Source: Annulohypoxylon bovei var. microspora (Eukaryota; Ascomycota; Sordariomycetes; Xylariales; Hypoxylaceae). From it: DNA of 64,000 nucleotides. Every line of letters starts with the position of its first letter. Positions within the stretch are counted from its first letter, which is position 1. Under the pieces are notes generated by a model. It was not told the DNA's origin and did not search any database. It saw only the letters and a list, made by a program, of their open reading frames with translations. Both the position numbers and the translations under genes were made by a program. The stretch lies in contig MU405216.1 of assembly GCA_022836615.1 (NCBI GenBank), forward strand, positions 248,001 to 312,000, in the 5' to 3' direction. This document shows positions 47,068 through 59,205 of this stretch, in pieces.

Positions 47068-48654
47068 TCATACGGCCATACCGTTCTCCATGACTTTCTT
47101 ACCCTTAGCGTCATATGTTGTGACGCTAAAGGCCTCATAGTCGTTGTCATCCTTCAGGTCATCCTCATCCATCTCCAGACCTGTTAGACATCCCTGCCCG
47201 ACTTTAGGCCAGGCCGCGGGCACGGATTCCGTCGATGATTCCCTCGTTGCTTGGTTCTGGCTCTCAGTAGTATTTCCCTTAATGCCAGCCTTCACGGCTA
47301 CGGAATGCGAATCCGGCGTCGATACCTTGCTAGAGTAGTGTGCCGGACCGACATTGATGTTCGAATCAGTCTTCACGCGAGCGCTATCGTACGAAGACGG
47401 GCGTGCCGCTTGAGCACCGCTGCGTCTGGGTTCGTGGGCGGGGAAGATGGGGAGTTCGGGGTGTAGTTCTGTGCTGTACATGATGATGTTGACGAGCTGC
47501 GCGTGAGGAACGCCAGATAGATACGATCGTTTCTGGGATAACTGTTAGATATTATAGCTACAAGTAGATATAAATAATATAACCAAACTTACCTGCTCAG
47601 CGCTCTTGGCCGCCCAACTCACACCCTTGAACCCATCGAGGCTCTTCTTGCGTGCGAGATGTCTCTCACGCTTGGCCAGACACCGGCCGCAGAACCACGA
47701 GCGTGACTCGTTGCTAACATAGTCGTCATCGATGTACGGATCGTGGCACATCTGATGCCAGCAGCAATTGCACCCGTCGCAGAACACGATCTGGTTGGCG
47801 GCCAGGCTTAAGCCTCGCGTGCACACCTTGCACAGCGCCTGCTCGGGCGTGCGCTTGCCGTAGGCCTTGCGCTTCTGCGCGGCGGTGTCGCGCGCGGACT
47901 GCTGCGACGGGTTGTACTGCGCCGGCTTCTGCACCTGGCGGCCGGACTTCGTCATAGTGAGCACGGCCTGGGTCTCCCGGGCAGAAGCGGCTGCGGCTGC
48001 GGCAGCGGCGGCGGCGGCGGCAGCGTCGCCGCCCTCGCTCTCGGACAGCTCGCTCAGGCTGGAGGACGCGTCCTCGTCGTCGTTGTCCTTGCCGCGCTTG
48101 CGCTTGGTGCCGCGCTGGGCCTTGCCCTTGGCTTTCTGGGACGGCGTCTTTTGCGCTTGGGCTGACGACTTGGCTACGGCGTGGGCCTTGGCGGGGGCGG
48201 GCGTGCGCAGCTGGAATGCGTCGTTCATGGGCATGCGCATGGTGGTGGCGGTTGATGCTTTTTGCCTGGTCGAGGAGGAAGGGAGTGGGTGCTTGGGCAT
48301 AGGCATTGGCATGGTGAGGGATGTGTTCATGTTCATGACGAGACGTCTTTTAGCGTCCTCATAGGTTGACTTTTCGATGCTCGTCTTGGCGACTGTAGAT
48401 GATGCGGATGATAGCGCTGAAGACAGACTACCTGGTTTGGAATTTATCCTTTTTAGGATCATCTGGGTCGCGGCCGAAAACTGCGGCATGTACGGAGGAC
48501 GACCACTTGAACTAGTTGTACTTGGCGCCGGGCTTGATGCTTTGGGGGCCGAAAGCTGTATTGGCTGTGTCAATGCAATAGTTTCGGTTGGTGTTGCGGG
48601 TGTATCGCCCTCTTTCTCCTTGCTAGCGTCCATGGTTTTATCTTCCGTTGCCAT
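47068..48654 (-). CDS. PHD-finger nuclear protein
   Basis: Two exons (48654-47593 and 47532-47068) give 508 residues. The long N-terminal part is Ser/Thr/Pro/Ala-rich with a Met/Pro run (MPMPMPKHP), a basic RGTKRKRGKD patch (likely nuclear import) and about 13 consecutive Ala residues. The single PHD finger is complete: C275, C278, C292, C295, H300, C303, C322, C325 (C4HC3), with WHQMCH and WFCGRC. PHD fingers read histone H3 tails, so a chromatin role is likely; the target is unknown. The stretch after the finger (LARKKSLDGFKGVSWAAKSA, then KRSYLSGVPHAQLVNIIM across the splice) looks conserved. The rest of exon 2 is disordered. Confidence 0.88.
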
Positions 48655-49287
48655 GGTGAAAGAAGCGTCAATTAAAAGGATGACTACCTATACGACCTTA
48701 TCTGCTTGCTGCGGATTGTGTTAGTGACGGTTGCGACGGCGAAATTGGCGATGATGACTCACCACAAAAAGACAGAAATATATAAGTATCCGCGCACTGG
48801 AAAATACGTCTGCTCGTAGACTTGTATTCAAATTCCCACTCGTCTTACTAAAAGATGTAAAAGTTATCGAATTGAAGATGGAAGGTTGAAATTCATAGGT
48901 GGAGGCCGGCGCACGTGATTTTCACGTGATGGTGTGATTTCTCGGAAGCTCTTGCCAAAGTCATCACCTCATTTGCACTTAAAATCGGTTCAAGTCTTAT
49001 TCGAGTTTAGAACATATGCATCTTTTATCCTGTTGGATAATTTTAAGGTTGGAGATAAGATATCAACCTTTGATATGCCGCGACTAGCCTCGAGTGTCAC
49101 CAACCCCTATTTCAATCATCGTCCCCTCGTCACCAAGTACCACGTGTTACTTAAGATTGATGTCTACCTAGAATCTAAATGGATTTCTGGTGACTGCGAT
49201 CAGGTCAAACAACATGAATGGATAAGAAGAGATAGAATTACTTGACTTGAATCGTGTACTTTTTTAGTCATTATATTCAACCGAAGT
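48655..49287. other. Intergenic between the PHD and CoA-transferase genes
   Basis: PHD promoter with paired E-boxes, then the 3' region of the CoA-transferase gene. A 103-codon plus-strand ORF (48934-49245) has no protein features. Confidence 0.5.
48912..48928. promoter_or_regulatory. Paired CACGTG E-boxes upstream of the PHD gene
   Basis: CACGTG occurs at 48912-48917 and 48923-48928, 11 bases apart (about one helical turn), each followed by AT. They lie about 260 bases upstream of the PHD gene start. bHLH or bZIP factors bind this core; the factor is unknown. Confidence 0.4.
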
Positions 49288-50860
49288 CTACCTTACAGCT
49301 CCTTTCTCTTTCAACGCAGCTACCTCACCAGCTTCTAATCCGAGAACATCTGATAGAATTTCATCTGTATGCTGGCCCAAAGTTGGAGGCGCGGTTCGGA
49401 TACTAGGGTTACTCTCGCTGTACTTAACAGGAGTGTTGACCAACTTGATCGGACCGCATTGCTCATGCTTTACCTCGACTACCATATTCCGCGCCTTGGT
49501 GTGGTCGTGATTTAACGCCCCCTGGACGTCGTTGACGGCAGCGTATGGCATGCCTTTCCCTTCGAAGATCTCTAACCATTCTTTTGTCGTCTTCTGGGTG
49601 CTGATCTTCTCGATCTCGGTCTCAAGCTCGGTTCGGTTGGCTACCCGTTGCGAGTTGATGCTATATTTCGGATCTATTTTCCACCCCGGTCGCTCTAAAC
49701 CATCACATAGGATCCCGAATAACCTGTCGTTGCCGCCGCCAAATAGAACGTCTCCGTCTTTGGTCTTGAAGGATTTATACGGCACAATTGATGCTGCCAG
49801 GTTATTAGCAATTTACTTACGAGAATGAGCTTTTTCTAGGCTTACGATGAGCTGTACCCCATCTACCCGTGTCTTTCTTCCCACTAATGAGACAGCTACT
49901 TGCGATGTTGGCAAGCGTAGCAGTCTGGCAATCGCTCAGGGCGACATCGATATGCTGACCACGACCCGTCTTGGCTCGAGACAAAAGAGCTGCCATGATG
50001 CTATTACTGGTATAAAGTCCGGTGGTTAAGTCTGTGACAGCGACGCCGACTTTCACCGGAGGTCCGTCTCGATTGCCGGTGATATGCATCAACCCAAACT
50101 CCGCTTCCACCATGACGTCGTACCCGGCTCGCTGCGAGTACGGCCCCGTCTGACCGTACCCCGTGATCGAGGCATAAATCAGACTAGGATTGATCTTATG
50201 TAACGTTTCGAAGTCCATGCCGTACTTCTTTAGAGTTCCAGGCAGGTAGTTCTCCACGAGGATATCACATTTTGCTACAAGCTTATGCAGGATCTCCACC
50301 CCCTCGGCATGTTGAAAAGATAGGCCGACCGACTTCTTGTTGCGATTAACCTGGACAAAATTAGAATTGGTGGCGCATCACAGCATCTGCGGCCATCCGA
50401 CTTACACCCAAGAAGTAGGCAGATTCGCCTGGGCCTTCCAGGTGAGATCCGTCTCGGTAGGCTGCATACGGTGGCCCCCAAGCTCGGGTATCATCCCCGC
50501 GTGTCGGGTGCTCGATTTTGATAACTTCTGCGCTTGCATTGGATGCGATATTAGCTCAAAGTAATCTCTGCGTCACGAAAATGATGTATCGTTTATACCC
50601 AAGGTCGCCAAGGATCTGTGTACAATACGGCTACGGCAAGGTCAAAGTAAGCGAATGCGCACACGGCTGGGGCTGGAAGGATCATCGCTACATACGCCAG
50701 CTAGAACCCTAGTCATATCTAGCACGCGGTAACCTGCCAAAGGCAGAGACGATCTCTCATCTTTCACGACAGAATATTGTCGAATTAAGCCGGCCTGATA
50801 ATGATGATTCCTAAGAGGTGCCGTGCCACGACTGACGCGAGCTACTGTGCGGCTGAACAT
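49288..50860 (-). CDS. Class III CoA-transferase (CaiB/BaiF family), probably mitochondrial
   Basis: Family III enzymes move CoA between carboxylic acids; the nearest eukaryotic relatives include SUGCT (glutarate/succinate). Five exons (50860-50696, 50630-50599, 50532-50406, 50350-49846, 49793-49288) give 444 residues. The N-terminus ([20 protein letters not shown]) is Arg-rich without acids, a mitochondrial-type presequence. Family blocks follow: [94 protein letters not shown] and [17 protein letters not shown], where the Asp matches the catalytic Asp of formyl-CoA transferase. The second exon is only 32 nt. The substrate cannot be told from sequence. Confidence 0.93.
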
Positions 50861-52545
50861 GACGATCTATAGGTTTTATTGATGAGTGGGACAGATACGA
50901 CGAGCCAATGTTTATTGAAGCGATTGACCTAGGATTTCTCATCGGACGTCCTTATACATAGCTACGGAGGATCATTCGAACGAATACCGCGGTCCGAATG
51001 TTGACGGTGGAGTTCTCCAATAGCGAGAAGCGGCCGCTATTCCCGATCAGTTGGAATGCCTACCCCACAATCTCCATTAACAAGACTATTATTAGTGCGA
51101 GCAAAATGGTTCCTGAATTCACTTCCGCATCCCTTACCACGATGGGCAAGAATGGATTTCCCATTGCGGTCCTAGTTGGCGGCGGTAAGCTGACACCACG
51201 TTCTTGTTTAACATGAACGCTAGACTAGTTCTTACGGAAAGGATTTGAAGACTGACGATCGTTATGGTTAACTTCTTTTAATCGGAGCTCTTCAGGCTGT
51301 CTGAATAACTGGGTACATCTTAACAGCGATACACCCTTGCGAGCGGGAACGAACGGCGGGCAGTGCAATGATTACAGGCACAAAAATTCCTAATTTGAGT
51401 TAAAAAAACAAATTCGACAAGTCTGTTGGCGTATCTGTCGCTAAATCAAGCTCGGAACAGATAGGTACCGTATGATTTACATCATCCCTTGCGGGAAAGT
51501 GTCGTACCGACAACAGAGTTCCGAGATTGGTTGTCAAGTTGTCAACTTTACAGCCTGACAGGAATAGCTGTATCACAAACATCCATCATAATGATCTGCG
51601 CCGCGCGAGCGGCAAAACCTAAACACATATGTATCAGCTTCAGGCATACGAGGAGATAGGTTACACTTGTACCACACAAGACCAAACAGAAACCGCCTCG
51701 TCAACCTCAAGGGGTCATTTTGGTCATTTTCCATATTTTAAGAGCAAGGCTCAAATCAGTTATCTGCATTCCATTTTCGGTAGGCTTAGCTGATGTAGCC
51801 TTAAAAAGGTCCATGTGAATGCGTCTCTCGAGGTGGCTCAGCCTCGAGCGCTTGCGACGGGATTTTGCCCGATACCACGTTTAGGGCCTTGCGATAGGCA
51901 GAGCAGCGCTTAGCAGTGGAAGCAGAATACGCAAGATATGTACGTCTGCAACAGCATATTCCCTGCATATTTCGTACGTGTTGGGAAGTGAATGAATTGT
52001 GTAAAAAATTCTACTAACATCTACCCGGATAGATATGTTGGTATGTTGGTCTTTTCGGCCTTTCACCTTGAGGTGTATGTACAAGTGTTACATTCATTGC
52101 GCATAGATGACGGTTAGGTGCACCTTTTGCAGCGCCTCTCTCCCATGCCCCTCGGCTTGTGTTGCAAGGATCCTGATAGCCCCCGTCGTCCCGTATAGGT
52201 GGGCGACATGCTGTATGTAGCATGTAACCCCATATAGGTGACAGCTCAAATCTGATTGGTCCAATAATAGAATCTTGTCTCGGTCATTCCAATCGGTATC
52301 TCCTCGTATTCCCAAGTGATACGTTGGAAAGGCAGACTATACCTAGGTAGTTGTCCTTTGAAAACGCGGGGGGGAAGATCAGAACTTAAAAGATGTCATC
52401 TTCCCACTTCGTTCACACCATATGCATCTGATTTCTTTTCCTACGCTTGGCATGGAGCCACGGTAGACAGACATTCGGGACCACCTTTGCTGTCGTCGCT
52501 TTGCCGGACCTGGAAATATTACTTGCAGTATATGAGGAAACTAAC
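50861..52545. other. Intergenic between divergent CoA-transferase and membrane-protein genes
   Basis: About 1.7 kb. ORFs up to 112 codons have no features. A frame upstream of 52546 is open from 52447 but has no ATG, so an upstream exon of the membrane protein is possible though not supported. Confidence 0.5.
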
Positions 52546-53157
52546 ATGTCGCCGTCTTCATATCCCCGGACCTCAGATGATGTGTTCGACGCACAGACAG
52601 CATCTCCACCAGAAGCAAGAGATGCCACCGATAACACAATGGAACCATGGTTGATCGTCGTCATCGTCATCGGGGCCCTCATTCTAACCTCGCTATTCGT
52701 ATTTCTGATACTTCGCTTTACGAGAAGTCGACGGCAGACCACGCGAAAAGTCTATCAAGACCCGCTTGGCCTAAAGGGCCGCCACAAGCGGAATATGAGC
52801 GAGACGGACCGGATCGCGGCGGAGGAGATAGAAAGAGCCGCTATGATACGGAAATCCCTAGCTAGTCGAACTTCTTCATGGGGCGGAAGCAGCTTGAGAG
52901 TCTCAGGCATCTCAGATTACCAGATGGAAGAATTCGGCCGGGAATCGCAAGAGGAACATGAGCCAATCGTACCGAGGGATAACTGGAAGGACTTGGAAGC
53001 CGGAACGCAAGGGTCGAGAGAGATACCCGGCGTGCATAACACGGAGATGGGCATCCACCCGGCCCTCCTGCCTCAACCTCAGCTGGCGTTCCCGCAGCCG
53101 TCGAGAGGGCCGTCGCCAATTCGGGGGACGCCACCACCGCGATTAATCATTCCTTAA
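52546..53157 (+). CDS. Single-pass membrane protein, unknown function
   Basis: The first ATG in the open frame (52546) gives 203 residues. A short Ser/Pro/Asp-rich outer part is followed by one clear membrane helix (about 35-58, PWLIVVIVIGALILTSLFVF) and a basic stop-transfer RFTRSRRQTTRK. The cytosolic tail is charged (EEIERAAMIRKSLASR), with an acidic stretch and a Pro-rich end (QPSRGPSPIRGTPPPR). There is no signal peptide; topology should be N-out by the positive-inside rule. Fungi have many small proteins of this plan near the plasma membrane, but I recognise no family. An upstream exon supplying a signal peptide cannot be excluded. Confidence 0.6.
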   Translation: MSPSSYPRTSDDVFDAQTASPPEARDATDNTMEPWLIVVIVIGALILTSLFVFLILRFTRSRRQTTRKVYQDPLGLKGRHKRNMSETDRIAAEEIERAAMIRKSLASRTSSWGGSSLRVSGISDYQMEEFGRESQEEHEPIVPRDNWKDLEAGTQGSREIPGVHNTEMGIHPALLPQPQLAFPQPSRGPSPIRGTPPPRLIIP

Positions 53158-54359
53158 TGATGAGAACATGTGTTCCTATTTCGAAAACTTAGCACACTAT
53201 TTCTCATTATTCTCACATTATCTTGGTATAGATGGCGCTGGAATGTTCGGGGCCTAGGTATTTTCATTGAACTGATACCACAGGGAGCATCGCATTGGCG
53301 TTCGAGGAATTGAAATAGGTCATTGAAAGGATGACAGTATCTACGATAATGATAAAATTTCTAATTTAAATAACACTTCCAGTTAGTGTTGTGGTGTTGA
53401 GATAGTGATATTGCTACTGGCTGACTCTTAGGATAACCTCGCATAGTCAGGATCTCATCGTGATGACAATGCCTCAAAGATAGTTGGTGATGACAACTAT
53501 TGTATGACGATCTTCGTAGATACTGAGCACTGTAAGAAATTGGCAAAATTTTGGTTCTGTCCAAGCTAGACACCAAGCTCATACATAATGCTGGAATTTC
53601 TTAACGAATATCTGTCAGGTACCTAGGTGACTTGTGACTACACTTTTGGCATCAAAGTGTACTGCTGCTAACTGCTGGTCGGACAAACAACAGCCTTCTT
53701 ATGGTGTCTGTTCTTAGCAAACCTCGTACACACCCACGCACCTAAAGCGGCAGAAAAAGGTGAACGGGCAGTGACAAAGGAACATTTACCTTAGTTATCC
53801 AGGCAGCCAGGTAGACTTCTAATTCTTCCTTTTCTTTCATTAGAACAACCCATTCTTCTACACTCCAACCAGTTTTCTTCAACAACCACCGACACCCTTT
53901 ACCACCACATTTGTCTGCGAGATCGTTATTGTTTATTGTTTCACAGGTATGTAATATTAAATGATTGATTGGTACTTTGGAAGAATCTTCTCTGCATGAA
54001 GAACTTTTTCTAATTTTGATTTAATATTAGATACGAAGAAGCACCTTTCGTTCTAACCGTCGCGATCCAATTGCGTCGCATCTCGCCGCATCTTCTATTT
54101 TGAGGTACCTAGTACTCAGGTACCATTGACGCTAGTGTTTTCAAGGTACGTACTTGACTTTTCAATGCTTAATAATATTTGCCTTTTTTTCTTAGACCCA
54201 CTCTAACATTCCACAAGCATCTTCCTCGCATAATCTTTGCGCCTTGTTTCCACACCTCCCATCTTACGTTCTTTACAGCTACAACAATTTTATCAACAAC
54301 CACGTTCTCATCGCACATCGCTATCGCCATCGTTATCGTCATACTGAAATCTTGCCATC
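53158..54359. other. Intergenic and TFIIB 5' leader
   Basis: 3' region of the membrane-protein gene, then the TFIIB promoter. The last 500 bases look transcribed: a CA/TC-rich leader and a probable 5' UTR intron from GTATGT at 53947 to CTTAG at 54195 (249 nt), typical for fungal housekeeping genes. Confidence 0.5.
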
Positions 54360-55463
54360 ATGGCGACCGTGGCGCCCCGCCCGGAGATCGATTTCGCTGC
54401 CTTGGGCTTTCCTGTACAGCCTGCTGCCAACCAGGACAATCCTCCCGATGAAGGAGAATACAAGGAGAATCTGAACAAGCGACTACGATGTCCCGACTGC
54501 AACGAAGATCCTCCCAATCTGGTCGAAGAGTTCTCCTCTGGCGACATGGTATGCGGTTCCTGCGGCTTAGTTCTTGGCGACCGCATCATCGATACCCGAA
54601 GCGAGTGGCGTACTTTCGCCAATGATGACCAAGGCAACGATGACCCGTCTCGTGTTGGTGACGCTCTGAATCCTCTTTTGAACGGTTCGCAGCTCGAGAC
54701 CGGTATTGCTTTCGGCGAGGGCATGCGCGCGCGAGAGCTGCACCGCGCCCAGAACCGAGCAGTCAGCGACAAGGCCACCAAGACCCTCTTAGCTGCCTAT
54801 CGTGAGATCAGCAATCTTTGTGAGGCTATTAGCATTCCAAAGACGACCCAGGATTCGGCCAAGCACATCTTCAAGTTGACCGAGGACAACAAGCTGTTCA
54901 AGGGCAAGCCGCAAGAGGCTGTCATCGCAGGTTGCATTTTTGTTGCCTGCCGCCAGTCTAAGGCACCGCGAACATTTCGCGAAATCTATTCATTGACGAA
55001 GGTTTCGAAGAAGGAGATAGGAAGAACCTTCAAGGCGCTGGAGAAGTTCCTGCAGAGCAACCGCGATGCGAATACGAGTGGTTCGTTCCTCATGGTCGAG
55101 AACTGGGAGGCCACCGGTACGACCGGCGCGGCCGAGCTATGTGCTCGATACTGCAACAACCTTCTATTTAAGAATCCTCACCTTATGGAGAAGATCTCTA
55201 AGACCTTGGCCGAGAAGAGCTCGTCTCTCAAGGATCTTGCCGGCCGATCTCCTCTGTCGATCGCGGCCGCCTCCATCTACATGGCGTCCCATCTCATGGG
55301 TGATCCGAAGACGTCTAGAGACATCGCTCAGGTGGCTGGTGTCAGTGATGGCACCATTCGAACTGCGTATCGTCACATGTACCCCTCTCGCGATGAACTC
55401 GTCGAGAAGGATTGGCTCGCGCCGAAAGGTACCGGACGCATGGACCGTCTCCCCGTGAACTAG
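54360..55463 (+). CDS. SUA7: General transcription factor TFIIB
   Basis: TFIIB bridges TBP at the promoter and RNA polymerase II and helps set the start site. The single uninterrupted exon of 367 residues has the full family layout. The zinc ribbon has C44, C47, C65 and C68 (RCPDC...MVCGSCG). The B-reader/linker follows (GDRIIDTRSEWRTF). Two cyclin-like repeats come next, the first with AHxIFKL-type KHIFKLTEDNKLFKGKPQEA and VIAGCIFVACRQ, the second with LAGRSPLSIAAASIYMASHL and RDIAQVAGVSDGTIRTAYRH. The ATG is the first in frame and the length is close to usual (about 345-350), with a slightly longer N-terminus. The absence of coding introns contrasts with most neighbours; a 5' UTR intron is likely. 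Confidence 0.97.
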   Translation: MATVAPRPEIDFAALGFPVQPAANQDNPPDEGEYKENLNKRLRCPDCNEDPPNLVEEFSSGDMVCGSCGLVLGDRIIDTRSEWRTFANDDQGNDDPSRVGDALNPLLNGSQLETGIAFGEGMRARELHRAQNRAVSDKATKTLLAAYREISNLCEAISIPKTTQDSAKHIFKLTEDNKLFKGKPQEAVIAGCIFVACRQSKAPRTFREIYSLTKVSKKEIGRTFKALEKFLQSNRDANTSGSFLMVENWEATGTTGAAELCARYCNNLLFKNPHLMEKISKTLAEKSSSLKDLAGRSPLSIAAASIYMASHLMGDPKTSRDIAQVAGVSDGTIRTAYRHMYPSRDELVEKDWLAPKGTGRMDRLPVN

Positions 55464-56695
55464 GAGCCGGGTAGACCCAGAGGCCGAAGAGTTACCCAGC
55501 TGAAGGCAGACGAGCATTAAACGACTATGACTTGAGAGACAACGTAGCTGAAAAGCTTCGACGGTCCAACCTGCCATAAGAATATTGGGATTCGTTTCCC
55601 CGGCAGATGTCGAGTTACGAGATTCGCAGGTCTTTCGGTAACCCCCGTCCTTTGTCATCGTCTACAGTCGCATATTTCTAAGGTTGTTCATTTGCATAAC
55701 CCCATTAGGTTCAAAACTGGGGTAAAAATAAAACATCGGGGCGTGGAAGAATGAAAATGGAACGAGACCGTACTCGCCGTCGGGGTGATTTCCACTGGCC
55801 GGTACATGTTTCTTTTATTTCGATTCTCCATTATCTTGCTCTTGAAACACAGAGCTCGTGTATTTTCTCATTCACAAGCACGTATGGGGTGGCTTGTGGT
55901 CCGTCGACGGCTAGTCGACAAGGGTTGCATCAAGAAATTGATTATGGCCTGCGATGGTTTTATCTGGCAACGAGGCACGACGCTAGGTGGCGGTGGAGGG
56001 CAAATTGATGTTATGGCGAGTGCTTAGTTGGTCGTTTGCGATTTCCAGCTGGGGACTGGAGATCGTAAATGCAATCGAGGGCATTCATATGACTGCTGAA
56101 TTGTACTTCGTGTTACGTCTTTAGTCAAGTCTAATACGATTTCGATTTGGCTTATGTTGGTACGTAAGGTGAGGTTTGCTTTTTTGATGATATACCCCAT
56201 CCCCTTTTCCTTCCATTCCAAAGATTCCACAGGTCTCTAAATAATTACCCCCTCACGGGTTGGGTGTTCCTAGATTAAATCGCTGTACCAACCAACTAAA
56301 TGAATAACTCACCTCATGACGTGTTTCGTCACTCAACCATTTTTGACGATTTATTAGTGTTACTATTTATGTACTATCTTACATTGTCTAAACACTCCAA
56401 TCACAGCACGTGTAAACAATATGACGTATTTTCCCAATACCTACCTGCTTACCTAGATCGATCCCGAAGCTGTGGATACTATAGGAGCTAGACGAAGCTA
56501 CTCGGTACACAATAGCCCGGCAGAAGGGCGACACCCCCGATATAGGACCCCGCATGCCGCTCCGCTCTTGCGTTACACGGCAATACCGCATTGCATACGC
56601 GGAATCTTAACTTTATTGCGTCTGTCCCTGCCCAATCATATAATACTTATCTCCCATATAATAATTCCCTACCCCTTCCTCCTTTTTTCTCACTA
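55464..56695. other. Intergenic
   Basis: TFIIB 3' region, then AT-rich sequence up to a CT-rich leader (CCCCTTCCTCCTTTTTTCTC) before 56696. No gene recognised. Confidence 0.5.
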
Positions 56696-57715
56696 ATGCT
56701 CCTCTCCAAACTCGCGCCCAAACTCACCTTCACCTCTCGACGTCTGCACTCATCCCCCGGAAACGCCGCGGCAATGAAGCTCCTGTACCCCACATCCCTC
56801 AAGCTCGACGTCCAGAGCCTCGAGGGCTTCAGCACCGAGCTCGTGCCCTACGACGTCAAGGCGCCGATCCCGGCCGACGCGGCCGACGCCGACATCCTCG
56901 TGACCTGGACCAACAGCGCCGACAACCTCAAGGACGCGGCGAAGAAGCTCACGAAGCTGCGATGGATCCAGAGCCTCGCCGCGGGCCCCAACGACGTCCT
57001 GGCGGCCGGCTTCGCGAAGTCCGTCGCCATCACCACGGGCTCCGGGCTGCACGACCGCACGGTCGCCGAGCACGCGCTCGGCCTGCTGCTCACGGCCGCC
57101 CGTAGGTTCGACCAGATGCGCGAGTTCCAGCTGCAGAGGCGCTGGCCCCAGCACCTGGGCGGCGCCCAGCCCGACCGCCCCAAGGACCGCTTCACCACCC
57201 TGCGCGACGCCAACGTGCTCATCTGGGGCTACGGCAACGTCGCCAAGACGCTGGCCCCGCACCTGACGGCCTGGGGCGCCACCGTCAAGGGCGTGGCGCG
57301 CAGCGCGGGCGTCAGGGACGGCGTCCAGGTGTACGCGGAGGACGCGCTGCCGGAGCTGCTCCCCCGCACCGACGCGCTCGTCATGATCCTGCCGGGCGCC
57401 GACTCCACGAACGACGTGCTGAACAGCGCGCGCCTGGCGCTGCTGCCCGCGCACGCGTGGGTCGTCAACGTCGGCCGCGGCACGAGCATCGACGAGGACG
57501 CGCTGGCGGACGCGCTGGAGAAGGGAGCGCTCGGCGGCGCCGCCCTCGACGTCTTCAAGACCGAGCCGCTGCCCGAGAGCTCCCGGCTGTGGGCCGCGCC
57601 CAACCTGCTGGTCAGCCCGCACGCCGCTGGCGGCAGGCCGCAGGACGCCGAGGCGCTGATCGCGTATAACTTGAGGCGGTTTTTGGCCGGCCAGGGGCTG
57701 CGGAATGTGGTGTAG
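56696..57715 (+). CDS. D-isomer-specific 2-hydroxyacid dehydrogenase family protein
   Basis: NAD(P)-dependent reduction of 2-keto acids to D-2-hydroxy acids, or the reverse. Single exon of 339 residues from the first ATG. The N-terminus (MLLSKLAPKLTFTSRRLHSS) looks like a mitochondrial presequence, and M27 could serve as a second, cytosolic start. The Rossmann motif is NVLIWGYGNVAKTLAPHL (GxGxxA rather than GxGxxG). Catalytic residues are present: Arg261 (VVNVGRGTSIDEDAL), Glu290 (ALDVFKTEPLPESS) and His309 (LLVSPHAAGG), with the substrate-loop LAAGPNDV. The gene is extremely GC-rich, with nearly every third position G or C, which leaves long open frames on the other strand. Substrate unknown. 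Confidence 0.92.
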   Translation: MLLSKLAPKLTFTSRRLHSSPGNAAAMKLLYPTSLKLDVQSLEGFSTELVPYDVKAPIPADAADADILVTWTNSADNLKDAAKKLTKLRWIQSLAAGPNDVLAAGFAKSVAITTGSGLHDRTVAEHALGLLLTAARRFDQMREFQLQRRWPQHLGGAQPDRPKDRFTTLRDANVLIWGYGNVAKTLAPHLTAWGATVKGVARSAGVRDGVQVYAEDALPELLPRTDALVMILPGADSTNDVLNSARLALLPAHAWVVNVGRGTSIDEDALADALEKGALGGAALDVFKTEPLPESSRLWAAPNLLVSPHAAGGRPQDAEALIAYNLRRFLAGQGLRNVV

Positions 57716-59205
57716 CAGTTATGGGGGAGTAGGCTGTGAGGGTGTTTGGTGTTGGTGTTGGTGTTAGACAGAGAAGGGAGGGAGGGGGAGGATATTGGGA
57801 GATGGGGACGGGGGAGTATCGTTTAAGTCGAATTGCCCTGTTTCCGCCGTCCTTTCATGCGTTTAGCTGATACACTTTGACAGCCTACGCTGATGAGAAG
57901 AGAATAAAAGAATAATTATAGACCTGGTTTATTCTTCTTTTATTTGAAACATTGCTTTTTATTAGGTTGTGCGGTATATGAGGGGATGACTCTTAACGTC
58001 GTCTTACGGAAGACGTTCTCATTCGAGGACTACGAATTAGGACCGAGATCAACTCTTGCGATTTCTGAATTAATAACCAGAGTATATGACGAGTATCTAT
58101 TATTACCTATCTAGGATATTTTTCATCAACAGGATCGGCTCCCGGAACAGTTCGACGAAGTGCTGGTGATATCGAAGGCTTCGCGAATGGACAGCCTCAG
58201 GGTTCTCGAGTACAATAGATGATCGCCGGCCGATTCTACCAATTATCATCGTTGCTAGGTTCATTCGGCCTTTCAAAATGCGACTTTCAAGAAGTGAAGA
58301 GACAATCACATCATATAAGAACCCATGCCTCGGGCCTCAACATACACCGTACATATGCACGGCTCTGGGAATGGGTCTTCGTCAATTAATCCTTGCTTCA
58401 GCTCCCGGCAGAGGAACCGCTACGCGTGTTTGAAGGATTCCACTACATACCTGTGGGATTTCTAGAAGAGGGAACGTGAATTTCTTTTTTTTCTTCTTAG
58501 TGCTGACTCTCGCTGAATACCTAGGTTTAGGAATCGTACTGCTAATCGAGAAAGCTACGCCTTACCTTTTCTCTAGGCCAGCCCTTGTCACAGTGGATGA
58601 ATTCCAATTCGCTCGAGTTTACAAAATGCCATAGGTTTAAGCTGAGCTGTCAATGAACACTTGTTCATTTATGGGTTATTGAAATTTACTGTTCGTCATT
58701 AGGTAATGTTGACGATGGAGGACGGCTCGCTAGATTACATAACTCCGTACTCCGCCTCAAAATTAGAACCCACAGAACCCTATGATAGACTTAACGGAGC
58801 CGAATAATATCCCCAGCACTCTAGCTGAGATCTTACTCGTACGTCAGGCCGAATGACTAAACTCTCCGCCTGGATGCCTACCCCTGTCTACCTTACAATT
58901 GTACCTGCAGGCTTCTCACGCTGGGATAGGGCTCGCGATTTCGCAATTGCGGCTGCATGATGACTCCCATACCGGCTCGAAGGATCGCCTTCATCTCACC
59001 CGCTCACCAAATGGTAATTTCGAGAGGATCACACGGAGTTTCTTAGCAACGCGTCGTGATATTCTGAATTGACGATCAGATTGGCGGTGCGCCTTACGGA
59101 TGATAAAAAAGGGAATAAGATGACATCCTCTCCTTCTCCCAACCTGCTTCCTCGGCAAGGAGTCCTTCCCGTCCGCGACAGAACCAGACGCACCGCTAGC
59201 CCATC
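57716..59205. other. Intergenic between the two GC-rich genes
   Basis: About 1.5 kb of ordinary, AT-richer sequence, in sharp contrast to both flanking genes. A GGTGTT tandem occurs at 57741-57767. ORFs are short and featureless. Confidence 0.5.

Noticed and set aside
47867..48364. 165-codon plus-strand ORF opposite the PHD gene
   Set aside because: It is antisense to the Ser/Ala-rich part and its poly-Ala run; the PHD gene explains the openness.
56750..57622. Long minus-strand ORF (290 codons) opposite the dehydrogenase
   Set aside because: It is a by-product of the GC-rich third positions of the plus-strand gene; its product is Arg/Val/Gly/Glu-rich without family features.
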